A stretch of 64,000 nt of DNA from Hoyosella sp. YIM 151337 (GTDB taxonomy: Bacteria; Actinomycetota; Actinomycetes; Mycobacteriales; Mycobacteriaceae), in the NCBI RefSeq assembly GCF_026041215.1, contig NZ_JAPEIQ010000021.1, forward strand, positions 186,001 to 250,000, read 5' to 3'. Shown one piece after another: positions 21,431-29,713 of the stretch (position 1 is its first letter; the number at the start of each line of letters is the position of its first letter). The notes beneath the pieces are model-generated. The model did no database searches. It saw only the letters and a program-made list of their open reading frames with translations, and had not been told where the DNA came from. The position numbers and the translations under genes were made by a program.

Positions 21431-22549
21431 GTGGTTCATCCAGATCGCCTGTCTGACCAGGTGCTCAACCGGACGCTGCTTCAGCGGCAACACCTTTTGC
21501 GCCGTGCTCCACTGTCACCGCAGGATCTGGCAGCCCATCTTGTTGGCCTGCAGGCCCAGGACTCACTGCCGCCCTACATCGGCATGTTCAGCCGTATCAG
21601 TGGCTTTGATCCAGCCGCGCTGTCCCGCACCCTCGAATCGCGCGAGCTCGTGCGGGTAACCCTCATGCGGGGCACCATTCATCTCGTCACTGCCGAGGAC
21701 GCGGCGCGGATGCGGCCTATTTTTCAGCCGGAGTTCGAGAAGGCTATCGACCGCCCCGGATTCTTCTTCGGAGCTCTCGACGGGCTTGCCCCCGAGACGA
21801 TCCGGCGACAGGGCGAAGCTGTGTTCGGTGATACACCGCTCAGCGCCGCGGACGTCCGTGCCGCAGCGAAACGGGCTTTCCCCGACCGCGATCCCAGCGC
21901 GATCGCGCAAGCGTGGTACTACCAGCTTCCCGTGCTCCAGGTACCGCCCCGCGGATTGTGGCGCACGTCGGGCCCTCCCACCTGGGCACGCATCGAAGAC
22001 TGGCTTGGCCGTGACCTGGCCCGCGACTACCCGCCGTCCGAAGTCGTGGCGCGCTACCTTGCCGCATTCGGTCCCGCGACGACGCAAGACATCGCAGCGT
22101 GGTCGCGCCTGCCCGGGGTGGCGGAACTCATCAGCAACCTGGGCCCGCGGATACGGCCCTACCTCAACACCAGCGGTCAGACCCTGTACGACGTGGAGGA
22201 CGGCGCACTGGCCGACCCGGACAGCGAAGCACCAGTACGGTTCCTGGGCTGGTACGACAACGTGTACTTGAGCCACAAGGATCGTGCGCGCATCGTCGCT
22301 AGTGACATCTCCGCACAGCTCTGGAACGGCGAGACACGCAACATTTCACCCATTCTCGTCGATGGGTTCATCCAGGGCGGCTACCGCATTCTTACAGGCA
22401 AGAAGGGCGACCCGGTGGAGATGCGGATCCGCATGGTCGCGACCACCAGCGCCGAATCGCTGGAGTACGTGGAGAAAGAAGCGGTCCGGCTCCTTGAATT
22501 CCTCGAGCCGGACCGCCCCGCGGTGATCGCATTCGTAACGCGGTTATGA
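21431..22549 (+). CDS. AlkZ-like winged-helix DNA-binding protein (HTH_42 family)
   Basis: A 372-residue protein of the winged-helix family that includes the DNA glycosylases AlkZ and YcaQ. The N-terminal block HLVGLQAQDSLPPY contains a QxQ motif (Q41, Q43) at the place of the catalytic motif of those glycosylases. Other family blocks are RTLMRGTIHLVTAED-like (LVRVTLMRGTIHLV), FGPATTQDIAAWSRL and FLGWYDNVYLSHKDR. It may therefore excise alkylated or crosslinked bases. A non-enzymatic regulator is the alternative. The GTG start follows AAAGGA at the right distance. It overlaps the convergent gene by 6 bp. Confidence 0.75.
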   Translation: MVHPDRLSDQVLNRTLLQRQHLLRRAPLSPQDLAAHLVGLQAQDSLPPYIGMFSRISGFDPAALSRTLESRELVRVTLMRGTIHLVTAEDAARMRPIFQPEFEKAIDRPGFFFGALDGLAPETIRRQGEAVFGDTPLSAADVRAAAKRAFPDRDPSAIAQAWYYQLPVLQVPPRGLWRTSGPPTWARIEDWLGRDLARDYPPSEVVARYLAAFGPATTQDIAAWSRLPGVAELISNLGPRIRPYLNTSGQTLYDVEDGALADPDSEAPVRFLGWYDNVYLSHKDRARIVASDISAQLWNGETRNISPILVDGFIQGGYRILTGKKGDPVEMRIRMVATTSAESLEYVEKEAVRLLEFLEPDRPAVIAFVTRL

Positions 22550-22921
22550 CGCGGCCGCTGTTATGCGACGAGTCTCCGTGTTCAGCACGGCACTCAGCGC
22601 CCGGGCACCTTGCGCACCGACAACCACAAAGGCGGTTGCTGGCACCGCCGCAAAGGCAATGATCGCGCTGAGTTCCGGCAGCACCGACCAAACAACTGGC
22701 AGCAGGCTCTCCGCATTGACGAGCAGCGAGGCGACGAATCCCGCAGCGCCCACGGCGATCAGGACGAGCGGCACGAGCCACAGCGCGCGCCGCTCCTTAT
22801 CAGTAGCTGCTCCCCACATCGACACGCTGGCGCACAGCGCGAGAACCCCGGCAGCCACAAACAGAATCATCGGATCTGCCTGCGCCCACACATCCGTGAC
22901 TACTCCGACACTGTTAACCAC
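22544..22921 (-). CDS. Small integral membrane protein of unknown function
   Basis: A 125-residue product with three to four hydrophobic segments (about 18-38, 47-70 and 74-105) and a short charged C terminus. No family motif is recognised. The GTG start at 22921 follows a G-rich ribosome binding site; an internal ATG (MILFV) is an alternative. It is divergent from the cyclase at 23169 across a region with a palindrome. Confidence 0.55.
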   Translation of the reverse strand: MVNSVGVVTDVWAQADPMILFVAAGVLALCASVSMWGAATDKERRALWLVPLVLIAVGAAGFVASLLVNAESLLPVVWSVLPELSAIIAFAAVPATAFVVVGAQGARALSAVLNTETRRITAAAS

Positions 22922-22954
22922 AGCCTGACCCCCCGACGAGTACTTTTTTTTACC

Positions 22955-22976
22955 AGGTAGAAACTAGTTTCTGCCT
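22955..22976. promoter_or_regulatory. 22-bp near-perfect palindrome, probable operator
   Basis: The core AGAAACTAGTTTCT (22959-22972) is a perfect 14-bp palindrome. Extended by four bases on each side it stays symmetric except for one position. It lies between the divergent membrane-protein and cyclase genes, about 35 bp from the former. The cognate regulator is not known. It resembles but does not match the actinobacterial LexA box. Confidence 0.5.
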
Positions 22977-23168
22977 ACGGCCAACTCATCGGGCCCACGT
23001 CTGATCTTGTTACGGTTCGGCTACGACCTTGAGATGACAATCACTGCCCGCGCATCAACCCTAGGGTGGATTCGGCGACAGATGTCGCGCAATGCGGGAC
23101 AGGACCGCGGTGATCACGGACGATAGGAACGGACATCCACCCGACGCGAACGCAGGGAAACACTTCAC

Positions 23169-24278
23169 ATGGCATCGAATGACGACATCGTGAACGCGAA
23201 CGCGCCGACCGAGCCGCTCTTCATCGTGCCGCGGCGCACGAAAAGCGGAATGGAGCACACGGAACCGCGTCCGCTGATCATGCGGCTCATCCAGGCGGAG
23301 GTCGAGAAAAGCCTGCTCGGCGAGGCACGCAGGTATACGCGTGCGCAGGTTGCGGAACGAGCGGGCGTCACTGCGGAGTACGCGCGCACGCTGTGGCGGG
23401 CTCTTGGATTTGCCAGTCCTGAACATGAACAAGCTGTGCTGTTCACTGAGAGTGACGTTGATGCGCTCAGAACAGTGGCGAACCTGGAGAATGCTGGCCT
23501 GCTCAATCACGATCTTGCGGTGGGTCTGACTCGTGCTTTGGGGCAAATGTATTCCCGCACTGCGGAATGGCAGCTGCCCCTCCTCAACGAACTGGTGGTT
23601 GACCTCGTAAGGGAACGCATGGAAGTCAATCCGCCGATCTCACCTGTTGAAATACTCGATGATGCGGCAGACCTCGTTGAAGAATGGGTTCCGGTTGCTC
23701 ACTCCCTCCAGACTTACGTATGGCGCCGGCATCTCGCAGCTCGTGCCGCCAGGTACCTCGCTGGCCCCGGTGAGGACACTTCCAGCCAATCTCTCGTGGT
23801 CGGCTTCGCCGACATGGTCGGGTTCACCGACCTCACTCGTCTCAACAATGTGACTGGGCTCGCTGAACTCCTCGAATCGTTCGAGTCAACCGTCACATCG
23901 ATCATTGCCAACCACAGTGGGTCCGTGATCAAGAACGTCGGCGACGAGATCATGTTCTCTGTCGAGCAGCCTGCCTCCGCCGCGCGGATCGCGCTCGAAC
24001 TCCACGAAGCCACCGAAGCGGACGAATCTCTGCCCCTGCTCCACGTAGGGCTGGCCTACGGCGAGGCGCTGGCTCGCTACGGCGACCTGTACGGCTCGGT
24101 TGTGAACACCGCAGCCCGGCTGACCAGCGCAGCGCGCGGCGGCGACACGCTGGTCGACGGGAACCTCGCGGAGATTCTGGGCAGCCATCCTGCTTTCACG
24201 ATCAAAGCGGTGAAATCTGCGCGGCTGCGGCGTTTCATGAAGTACAGACCACATTCGCTGCGCTGGGCGAAAAAGTGA
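23169..24278 (+). CDS. Class III adenylate cyclase with N-terminal regulatory domain (Rv1264/Rv2212-like)
   Basis: A 369-residue soluble cyclase. Residues about 45-195 match the autoregulatory domain seen in the mycobacterial pH-sensing cyclase Rv1264 and in Rv2212 (YTRAQVAERAGVTAEYARTLWRALGF, then VLFTESDVDAL). The catalytic domain follows with metal aspartates (GFADMVGFT, NVGDEIMF), the substrate Lys (IKNVGD) and Asp (YGDLYGSVVNTAARL), and the catalytic Asn/Arg. All are present. The ATG follows AACGCAGGGAAAC. It probably makes cAMP in response to acid or a lipid signal; that signal is inference from the relatives. Confidence 0.87.
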   Translation: MASNDDIVNANAPTEPLFIVPRRTKSGMEHTEPRPLIMRLIQAEVEKSLLGEARRYTRAQVAERAGVTAEYARTLWRALGFASPEHEQAVLFTESDVDALRTVANLENAGLLNHDLAVGLTRALGQMYSRTAEWQLPLLNELVVDLVRERMEVNPPISPVEILDDAADLVEEWVPVAHSLQTYVWRRHLAARAARYLAGPGEDTSSQSLVVGFADMVGFTDLTRLNNVTGLAELLESFESTVTSIIANHSGSVIKNVGDEIMFSVEQPASAARIALELHEATEADESLPLLHVGLAYGEALARYGDLYGSVVNTAARLTSAARGGDTLVDGNLAEILGSHPAFTIKAVKSARLRRFMKYRPHSLRWAKK

Positions 24279-24288
24279 ATTCTCGCCC

Positions 24289-25908
24289 CTAATAGCGGCC
24301 CGCCATTCCGGCATAGGCGACACCGGAAAGGTCCGCGAGCTCTTTCTTCCACGCCACGAGGTCGTCTGCGCTGAACTCGCTGACATGGCTATGACCGCAA
24401 GCACGGGCCATCACCTGCATCAGTTCAACCGAAGCTGACAGGAACCGTGCCAGACGATGCGCAGCCTCGTCGACCGGCAATCGCGTCCGCAGCAGGGGAT
24501 CCTGAGTCGCGATTCCCACCGGGCACTTGTTGGTGTGGCAAGCGCGCATGCCAAGACACCCGATTGCTTGCATCGCGGAGTTGGCGATAGCGATCGCATC
24601 CGCCCCCAGAGCGAGCGCTTTGACGAAATCTGAGGGTGTGCGCAGCCCACCGGTGATGATGAGGGTGACGCCGTCTGCACCGAGCATGTCAAGATGGCGG
24701 CGAGCACGGGCCAGCGCGGGAATCGTCGGCACCGAGATGTTATTGCGGAACAGCAGCGGTGCCGCGCCGGTTCCTCCACCGCGCCCATCGAGGATGATGT
24801 AATCGACGCCAGCGTCAACGGCCGCATCGATATCGCGTTCGACGTGTTGCGCCGAGAGTTTCACTCCGATGGGTATCCCCTCGGTCAACTCGCGGATCGC
24901 CGTCGCGGCTTCCCTGAAGTCGGCGACCGTCGTCAAATCCTTAAAGCGCGCGGGCGATATCGCGGAAACACCCTCTTCTAGGCCGCGAACAGCAGCAATC
25001 TTGCCCTTCACCTTGTGCCCGGGCAGGTGCCCACCCGTACCGGTCTTCGCTGCCTGGCCAAGTTTGAAGTGAAAAGCCTGACTCGTCTTGACGAGTTCTT
25101 CCGAGTAACCGAACCTGGCGGAAGCAAGTTCGTAGAAGTACCTGGTGTTTTCTGCTTTCTCCTCCGGCAGCACGCCCCCTTCTCCGGAGCAGATTCCCGT
25201 ACCGGCGAGTTCCGCTCCCCGAGCAAGGGCGGTCTTCGCTTCCTCGGAAAGCGCGCCGAAACTCATGTCGGACACGAAGATCGGGATATCAAGCCGCAGC
25301 GGCCGGGCCGCGCCGGGACCGACGACTACTCCGGTCCCCACGGGATCGTCGTCCAGCAGCGGTGGCTTCGCCAGCTGAGCGGTAAGGATCTGCAAGTCGT
25401 CCCAGGACGGCAGTTCCGTGCGGGGAACCCCCATCGCCTCGACCTGACCGTGGTGCCCCACCTTTGTCAGCCCGTGCGCAGCCAAATCCCGTATCTCGCG
25501 GTTGTACGGTTCCTCCGGAGCGCCTGTGAAGTCAGCGTATAAGCCCTGGTAACCGTTGCGCTTGTACTTCTGTGGGTTGCTGCGCTCCCAACGCACCACA
25601 TCATCCGAATTCACCCACACACCGCCATCTTCGACCCAGGCATCGAAAGCCTTCAGATCGGCACCCTTGAAGTGGATGTTGATTCCACTCTTGGAGTCAT
25701 ACGTCGACCCGTGCAGGCCGCATGTCAAACGCCCATTCCGCACAGTGGCGTCCGAGAGCAGTGCCCCACGGTGCTGGCAGCGGCCATACAGGACGGAGAC
25801 CGCGTCATCGTGATGTCTGATAACCACTAGGTCGACATTCGCGACAAGTGCATACGTCGGTTGTTCAGGCTGCAGATCCGCCCAGTGGGCGACCTTTGTG
25901 GCGCTCAT
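24289..25908 (-). CDS. FMN-binding glutamate synthase family protein with N-terminal Rieske domain
   Basis: A two-domain protein of 539 residues. Residues 1-110 are a Rieske [2Fe-2S] domain (C44, H46, C63, H66 in GRCQHRG and CGLHGSTY). Residues about 150-530 match the FMN and 3Fe-4S synthase domain of glutamate synthase, including SDMSFGALS, GTGICSGEGG, HLPGHKVKGKIA, DGRGGGTGAAP and the cluster Cys in GCLGMRACHTNKCPVG. No glutaminase domain is present, so it is not a classical GltB. It probably acts as an FMN-dependent oxidoreductase fed by the Rieske cluster. ATG 25908 is set by AAGGAG 11 bp upstream; a GTG at 25917 is too close to that site. Confidence 0.85.
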   Translation of the reverse strand: MSATKVAHWADLQPEQPTYALVANVDLVVIRHHDDAVSVLYGRCQHRGALLSDATVRNGRLTCGLHGSTYDSKSGINIHFKGADLKAFDAWVEDGGVWVNSDDVVRWERSNPQKYKRNGYQGLYADFTGAPEEPYNREIRDLAAHGLTKVGHHGQVEAMGVPRTELPSWDDLQILTAQLAKPPLLDDDPVGTGVVVGPGAARPLRLDIPIFVSDMSFGALSEEAKTALARGAELAGTGICSGEGGVLPEEKAENTRYFYELASARFGYSEELVKTSQAFHFKLGQAAKTGTGGHLPGHKVKGKIAAVRGLEEGVSAISPARFKDLTTVADFREAATAIRELTEGIPIGVKLSAQHVERDIDAAVDAGVDYIILDGRGGGTGAAPLLFRNNISVPTIPALARARRHLDMLGADGVTLIITGGLRTPSDFVKALALGADAIAIANSAMQAIGCLGMRACHTNKCPVGIATQDPLLRTRLPVDEAAHRLARFLSASVELMQVMARACGHSHVSEFSADDLVAWKKELADLSGVAYAGMAGRY

Positions 25909-26024
25909 CAGCGGCACTTCTCCTTGCTTCGTTGCGAAGTATCCAGCTCACGTCAGACTCTGATGGGCTGTGAGAATCTGCGCGGCACTGACACGGTACA
26001 GCAGCAGCGGAAAAACGCCGTGGA

Positions 26025-26969
26025 TCAGCGGGTGTACAACTGGCTGAGCTCGGCGCCAATTCTGGCTAGCTCGGCCTGCACTGACGCGGGTTCGAGCACC
26101 TCGACCATCGCGCCCCAGCCAGCGAGATTGCGCGCGATGTCGAGTGCTGTCGGTGCGGCGACACGAACTCGGCTGCGCCCGCCGTCAAGATCGGCGTCGA
26201 CGCGGCAGTGCCTGCCGAAGTGATCGCGCAGAATTGCGACGTAGCCGGTCTCGATGAGCACCGTTGCCCAGGTTCGGGACCGCTTCACTTCCACTGCTTC
26301 GACTACCTCATTCCAAGCCTGGTCGAGAGCGAAGTCCTCGGGGCGTTCCGCTCTCTCCCCGGTCACCTCGGCCGCAACGATGCGGCTGACCCGGAAAGTG
26401 CGCTGCCCGCGCTCACTGCCAGCGACGAGGTACCAGATGCCGTTCTTGTCGACGAGCCCCCATGGGTCGACGAGACGCACGGATGGCTCTCGCCTGGCGT
26501 TGGTGTAGGTGAGCCGGACCTGGCGCCGCCGCACGACCGCGCTTTGCAGCAGACTGACGAGGCCGGGACGTGGCCGGTCGAGACCGCTCCATCCGGTGGG
26601 GTCGTTCAGGCTCGTGCTTGCTGCCGCTTCGGCGTCGGCGCGGAAGGTGTGCGGGAGCGCGCGAACGAGCTTGCGGAAGGCCGTTCTTGCCTCCGCTGAG
26701 ATGGCAGCAGCCGGGCCTACTAGCAGGAACAGCGCTTGCGTTTCGGCCGCCGACAATCCGCTGAGGTCAGTGCGCGCGCCGCCGAGGAGCGACCATCCGC
26801 CGCCGCGCCCTGACTGCGGATAGACCGGAATGCCCGCCACCGAGAGTGCTTCCAGATCGCGGCGAGCCGTCGCCACCGACACCTCAAGTTCCTCGGCGAG
26901 TTCGGCGGCGGTCACCCGCCCTCGGTGCTGGAGGAACAGCAGGGCCGCGACGAGCCGGTCTGCGCGCAT
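26025..26969 (-). CDS. WYL-domain transcriptional regulator
   Basis: A 314-residue regulator. The N-terminal winged HTH (RADRLVAALLFLQHRGRVTAAELAEELEVSVATARRDLEAL) is of the DeoR/HTH_11 type. The WYL domain follows, with RLVDPWGLVDKNGIWYLVAGS and FRVSRI, then a WCX C-terminal domain. Such proteins sense a ligand through the WYL fold. It is divergent from the glyoxalase-fold gene at 27063, and a long inverted repeat between them (26984-27021) is the likely operator. Confidence 0.88.
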   Translation of the reverse strand: MRADRLVAALLFLQHRGRVTAAELAEELEVSVATARRDLEALSVAGIPVYPQSGRGGGWSLLGGARTDLSGLSAAETQALFLLVGPAAAISAEARTAFRKLVRALPHTFRADAEAAASTSLNDPTGWSGLDRPRPGLVSLLQSAVVRRRQVRLTYTNARREPSVRLVDPWGLVDKNGIWYLVAGSERGQRTFRVSRIVAAEVTGERAERPEDFALDQAWNEVVEAVEVKRSRTWATVLIETGYVAILRDHFGRHCRVDADLDGGRSRVRVAAPTALDIARNLAGWGAMVEVLEPASVQAELARIGAELSQLYTR

Positions 26970-26983
26970 AGCGTCGAGTATCC

Positions 26984-27021
26984 CTCAGAAAAGTGATCAG
27001 TTGATGAGCACTTTCACTGAG
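26984..27021. promoter_or_regulatory. Inverted repeat between divergent WYL regulator and VOC genes
   Basis: The left arm CTCAGAAAAGTGATCA (26984-26999) and right arm TGAGCACTTTCACTGAG (27005-27021) are complementary over about 14 positions with one bulge. The element starts 15 bp upstream of the regulator start, the usual place for an autoregulatory operator. Confidence 0.55.
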
Positions 27022-27062
27022 AAAGTTGGTGTACCGAACAGAAACCAGAAAGGAATACCCCC

Positions 27063-27482
27063 ATGCTGCGAGGGCTCACCACCACCAATTTCGTCGTCGA
27101 CGATCTCCGCTCCGCCGTTGACTGGTACACCGAACTACTTGGAGTGGAGCCCTACTTCATCCACGACATTGACGGGACCCCGGCCTACATCGAGTTCCGC
27201 ATCGGCGACTTCCAGCACGAACTAGGGTTCATCGCGAGCCGGTTCGCACCGCCCAGCCGACTCGGCCCGGAAACCGGCAAGACGCTGACCTACTGGGCGG
27301 TTGACGACGTTGAGGCTACGCACAAGCGGCTGCTATCAATGGGAGCCACCACCCACGAGGACGTCACGAAACGCGGCCCCGGATTTGTCACCGCGTCGGT
27401 CATCGACCCATTCGGCAACGTACTCGGCGTCATGTACAACCAGCACTACCTCGACATCGTTGCGTCCGCGAAAGGTGCGTGA
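27063..27482 (+). CDS. VOC (glyoxalase/bleomycin resistance) family protein
   Basis: A 139-residue protein with two beta-alpha-beta-beta-beta modules of the vicinal oxygen chelate fold (TTNFVVDDLRSAVDWYTELLGVEPYF, then WAVDDVEATHKRLLSMGA and VIDPFGNVLGVMYN). It may be a lyase or dioxygenase, or a binding protein; the substrate cannot be read from sequence. The ATG follows GAAAGGA. It is followed 1 bp later by the YdeI-like gene, so the two probably form a unit under the WYL regulator. Confidence 0.85.
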   Translation: MLRGLTTTNFVVDDLRSAVDWYTELLGVEPYFIHDIDGTPAYIEFRIGDFQHELGFIASRFAPPSRLGPETGKTLTYWAVDDVEATHKRLLSMGATTHEDVTKRGPGFVTASVIDPFGNVLGVMYNQHYLDIVASAKGA

Positions 27483-27483
27483 C

Positions 27484-28551
27484 ATGGACGTTCTCGCAAG
27501 CAGCGCCGAAGCGTGGCGCGCCTGGCTACGGACTCACGGCGGCTCCGAGACTGAAGTCTGGCTGGTGATCCACCACAAGGACAGCGTGATGCCTAGCCTG
27601 CGTTACGGCGCGGCAGTCGAACACGCGCTATGTTACGGCTGGATCGACGGACTGCACCGAAAGCACGGCGCCGACAGTTCGCGGTTGCGGTTCACTCCCC
27701 GGCGGCCGCAGAGCACGTGGAGTGCGGTGAACCGCGAGCGCGCCTCCCGCATGATCGCTCAAGGTCTCATGACTGCAGCAGGGCAGGCCGCCATCGACCT
27801 CGCGAAGAACCATGGCACGTGGCAGCCAACACCCAACGGAATACCCTCGGAGCTGCAGGAACTCCTCGACAAAGACAGTGTCGCCAGGGCCAACTTAGTC
27901 GCGTTCCCGACGTCGTCGCAACGCCTGATCCGGGAATGGATCGCTGCAGCCAAGCGACCGCAGACACGAAAGCGGCGAGTGGCACGCACTGTCGAACTCG
28001 CGGCCACGAACCGTCGCGCCAACCATCCGGATCCTCACAAAAAAATATCCGCTGTCGCCACCGCCTGTTGTCGAAAATTCGGCGGCGGCTCCGTCCCTGG
28101 AGTAAGAGTGGCCACGAGGGCCGCGCTACTACAGAGGAGAGCCGCCATGAAGTATCTGCTGCTAAAGCACTACCGGGGAGCGCCAGCGCCGGTCGTTGAC
28201 GTGCCGATGGACCAGTGGACACCAGAAGAGGTTGATGCGCACGTGCAGTTCATGCGCGATTTCGCCGCTCGCTTAGAGGAGACAGGTGAGTTCGTCGACG
28301 CCCAGGCCCTCGCGCCCGAGGGGGCCTTCGTGCGTTATGACGGCGCGGGACGACCGCCGGTGACCGATGGCCCTTTCCCTGAAACCAAGGATCTCATCGC
28401 CGGCTGGATGGTGATCGACGTTGAGTCGTGGGACCGTGCCGTCGAACTGGCTGGGGAACTGTCCGCCGCCCCTGGGGCGGGCGGCAAAGCAATCCACGAG
28501 TGGCTTGAGGTGCGGCCGTTTCTCAACGAGATTCCAATGGTGACTGAATGA
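27484..28551 (+). CDS. YdeI/OmpD-associated family protein reading in frame into a YCII domain
   Basis: Residues 1 to about 185 match the YdeI family (AWRAWLRTHGGSETEVWLVIHHKD, LCYGWIDGLHRKH, RRPQSTWSAVNRERASRMI, RLIREWIAAAKRPQTRKRRVARTVE). The frame then runs without a stop through about 37 residues of low-complexity linker into the YCII protein at 28147. Relatives end close to NRRANHPDPH. A seven-A run (28039-28045) sits there, and with one A fewer the frame would stop at 28103-28105. The fusion is therefore doubtful: it is either real or a homopolymer error that removed the stop. ATG 27484 lies 1 bp after the VOC stop. Confidence 0.6.
   Translation: MDVLASSAEAWRAWLRTHGGSETEVWLVIHHKDSVMPSLRYGAAVEHALCYGWIDGLHRKHGADSSRLRFTPRRPQSTWSAVNRERASRMIAQGLMTAAGQAAIDLAKNHGTWQPTPNGIPSELQELLDKDSVARANLVAFPTSSQRLIREWIAAAKRPQTRKRRVARTVELAATNRRANHPDPHKKISAVATACCRKFGGGSVPGVRVATRAALLQRRAAMKYLLLKHYRGAPAPVVDVPMDQWTPEEVDAHVQFMRDFAARLEETGEFVDAQALAPEGAFVRYDGAGRPPVTDGPFPETKDLIAGWMVIDVESWDRAVELAGELSAAPGAGGKAIHEWLEVRPFLNEIPMVTE
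28147..28551 (+). CDS. YCII-related (DGPF) domain protein
   Basis: A 134-residue protein of the YCII/DGPF family (MKYLLLKHYRG, then FVRYDGAGRPPVTDGPFPETKDLIAGWMVIDVESWDRAVELAGELSAAPG, WLEVRPF). It is normally paired with ECF sigma factors of the ECF42 type, as here: its stop overlaps the sigma gene start by 4 bp (ATGA). It has its own strong ribosome binding site (AGAGGAGAG) ahead of ATG 28147, which argues for independent translation even though the upstream frame is open into it. The role in the sigma module is not established. Confidence 0.8.
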   Translation: MKYLLLKHYRGAPAPVVDVPMDQWTPEEVDAHVQFMRDFAARLEETGEFVDAQALAPEGAFVRYDGAGRPPVTDGPFPETKDLIAGWMVIDVESWDRAVELAGELSAAPGAGGKAIHEWLEVRPFLNEIPMVTE

Positions 28552-29690
28552 ATGAGACGCTGCTGCGGGAACTCGTGCCTGCGGTGATCGGTGTCCTCGT
28601 CCGGCGCGGCGCTGATTTCGCGTCGGCCGAGGATGCGGTGCAAGACGCGCTGATCCGGGCCCTGCAAACCTGGCCGGCCGAGCCGCCGCGAGACCCCAAA
28701 GCGTGGCTTGTTGCGGTGGCATGGCGCAGGTTTATCGATACTGCGCGCGCGGAGGCGTCGCGGCGGGACCGTGAGCTGGCCGTAGGCGCGGAGCCGCGAC
28801 CGGGTCCGGTGTCCGCGGCAGATGACACGCTGTGGTTGTATTTCGTGTGCGCGCACCCCCAGCTGCCAGCAAGCGCAGCGGTCGCGCTGACGCTGCGCGC
28901 TGTCGGTGGCCTCACCACGCGGCAGATCGCCCGCGCCTACCTCGTGCCGGAAGCGACCATGGGGCAACGGATTAGCCGGGCAAAGCGGCGCATTGCGGAC
29001 CTCCCGCTGGATCAGCCCGGCGATCTTCAGACTGTTCTTCGCGTGCTTTACCTCGTTTTCAACGAAGGGTACGGCGGGCACGTGGATTTGGTTGCCGAGG
29101 CCATCCGGCTCACCCGCCAGCTCGCTGCGCTCAGTTCCGAGCCAGAGGTTGCTGGACTTCTGGCGCTGATGCTGCTGCACCATGCCCGCCGGGCATCGCG
29201 TACCGGCCCGGACGGTCGCCTGGTGCCCCTGCGTGAGCAAGACCGCACACTGTGGGACACCACGATGATTGCTGAGGGCGTGACCATCTTGCAGAGCGCG
29301 CTGGCACGCGACCGGCTCGGCGAATACCAGGCACAGGCTGCGATCGCGGCGCTGCACGCGGATGCTCGCAGCACCGCCGAAACTGATTGGGTTCAGATCG
29401 TGGAGTGGTACGACGAACTGCTGCGCCTCACGGCAAGCCCGATAGTGCAGCTGAACCGGGCAGTCGCGGTCGGTGCGGCTGACGGGCCGCAAGCGGGACT
29501 GGCTGCGCTGGCTGAGGTGGAGCCGAGTCTCCCCCGCTACACCGCCGCGGCCGCGTACCTGCATGAAAGCGCTGGCGACCTCGAGCGTGCAGCCGATCTG
29601 TACGCTGAGGCCGCCCGCACAGCGAATAGTGTGCCCGAACGTGACCACCTCATTCGCGAGGCCGCGCGGGTGCGGCACCTGCTCAGCTAG
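28548..29690 (+). CDS. ECF sigma factor of the ECF42 (SigI/DUF6596) type
   Basis: An RNA polymerase sigma factor of 380 residues. Region 2 is at about 18-60 (FASAEDAVQDALIRALQTWP, DPKAWLVAVAWRRFIDTAR), region 4 at about 115-150 (LRAVGGLTTRQIARAYLVPEATMGQRISRAKRRI). A long C-terminal extension with TPR-like helices follows (FNEGYGG, LNRAVAV, YLHESAGDLERAADLYAEAARTANSVPERDHL). This extension replaces an anti-sigma factor in ECF42 proteins. No anti-sigma gene is adjacent, consistent with the group. The upstream partner is the YCII protein. Confidence 0.9.
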   Translation: MNETLLRELVPAVIGVLVRRGADFASAEDAVQDALIRALQTWPAEPPRDPKAWLVAVAWRRFIDTARAEASRRDRELAVGAEPRPGPVSAADDTLWLYFVCAHPQLPASAAVALTLRAVGGLTTRQIARAYLVPEATMGQRISRAKRRIADLPLDQPGDLQTVLRVLYLVFNEGYGGHVDLVAEAIRLTRQLAALSSEPEVAGLLALMLLHHARRASRTGPDGRLVPLREQDRTLWDTTMIAEGVTILQSALARDRLGEYQAQAAIAALHADARSTAETDWVQIVEWYDELLRLTASPIVQLNRAVAVGAADGPQAGLAALAEVEPSLPRYTAAAAYLHESAGDLERAADLYAEAARTANSVPERDHLIREAARVRHLLS

Positions 29691-29713
29691 CCCGCGCTGC
29701 CGTCACCCGCGCC

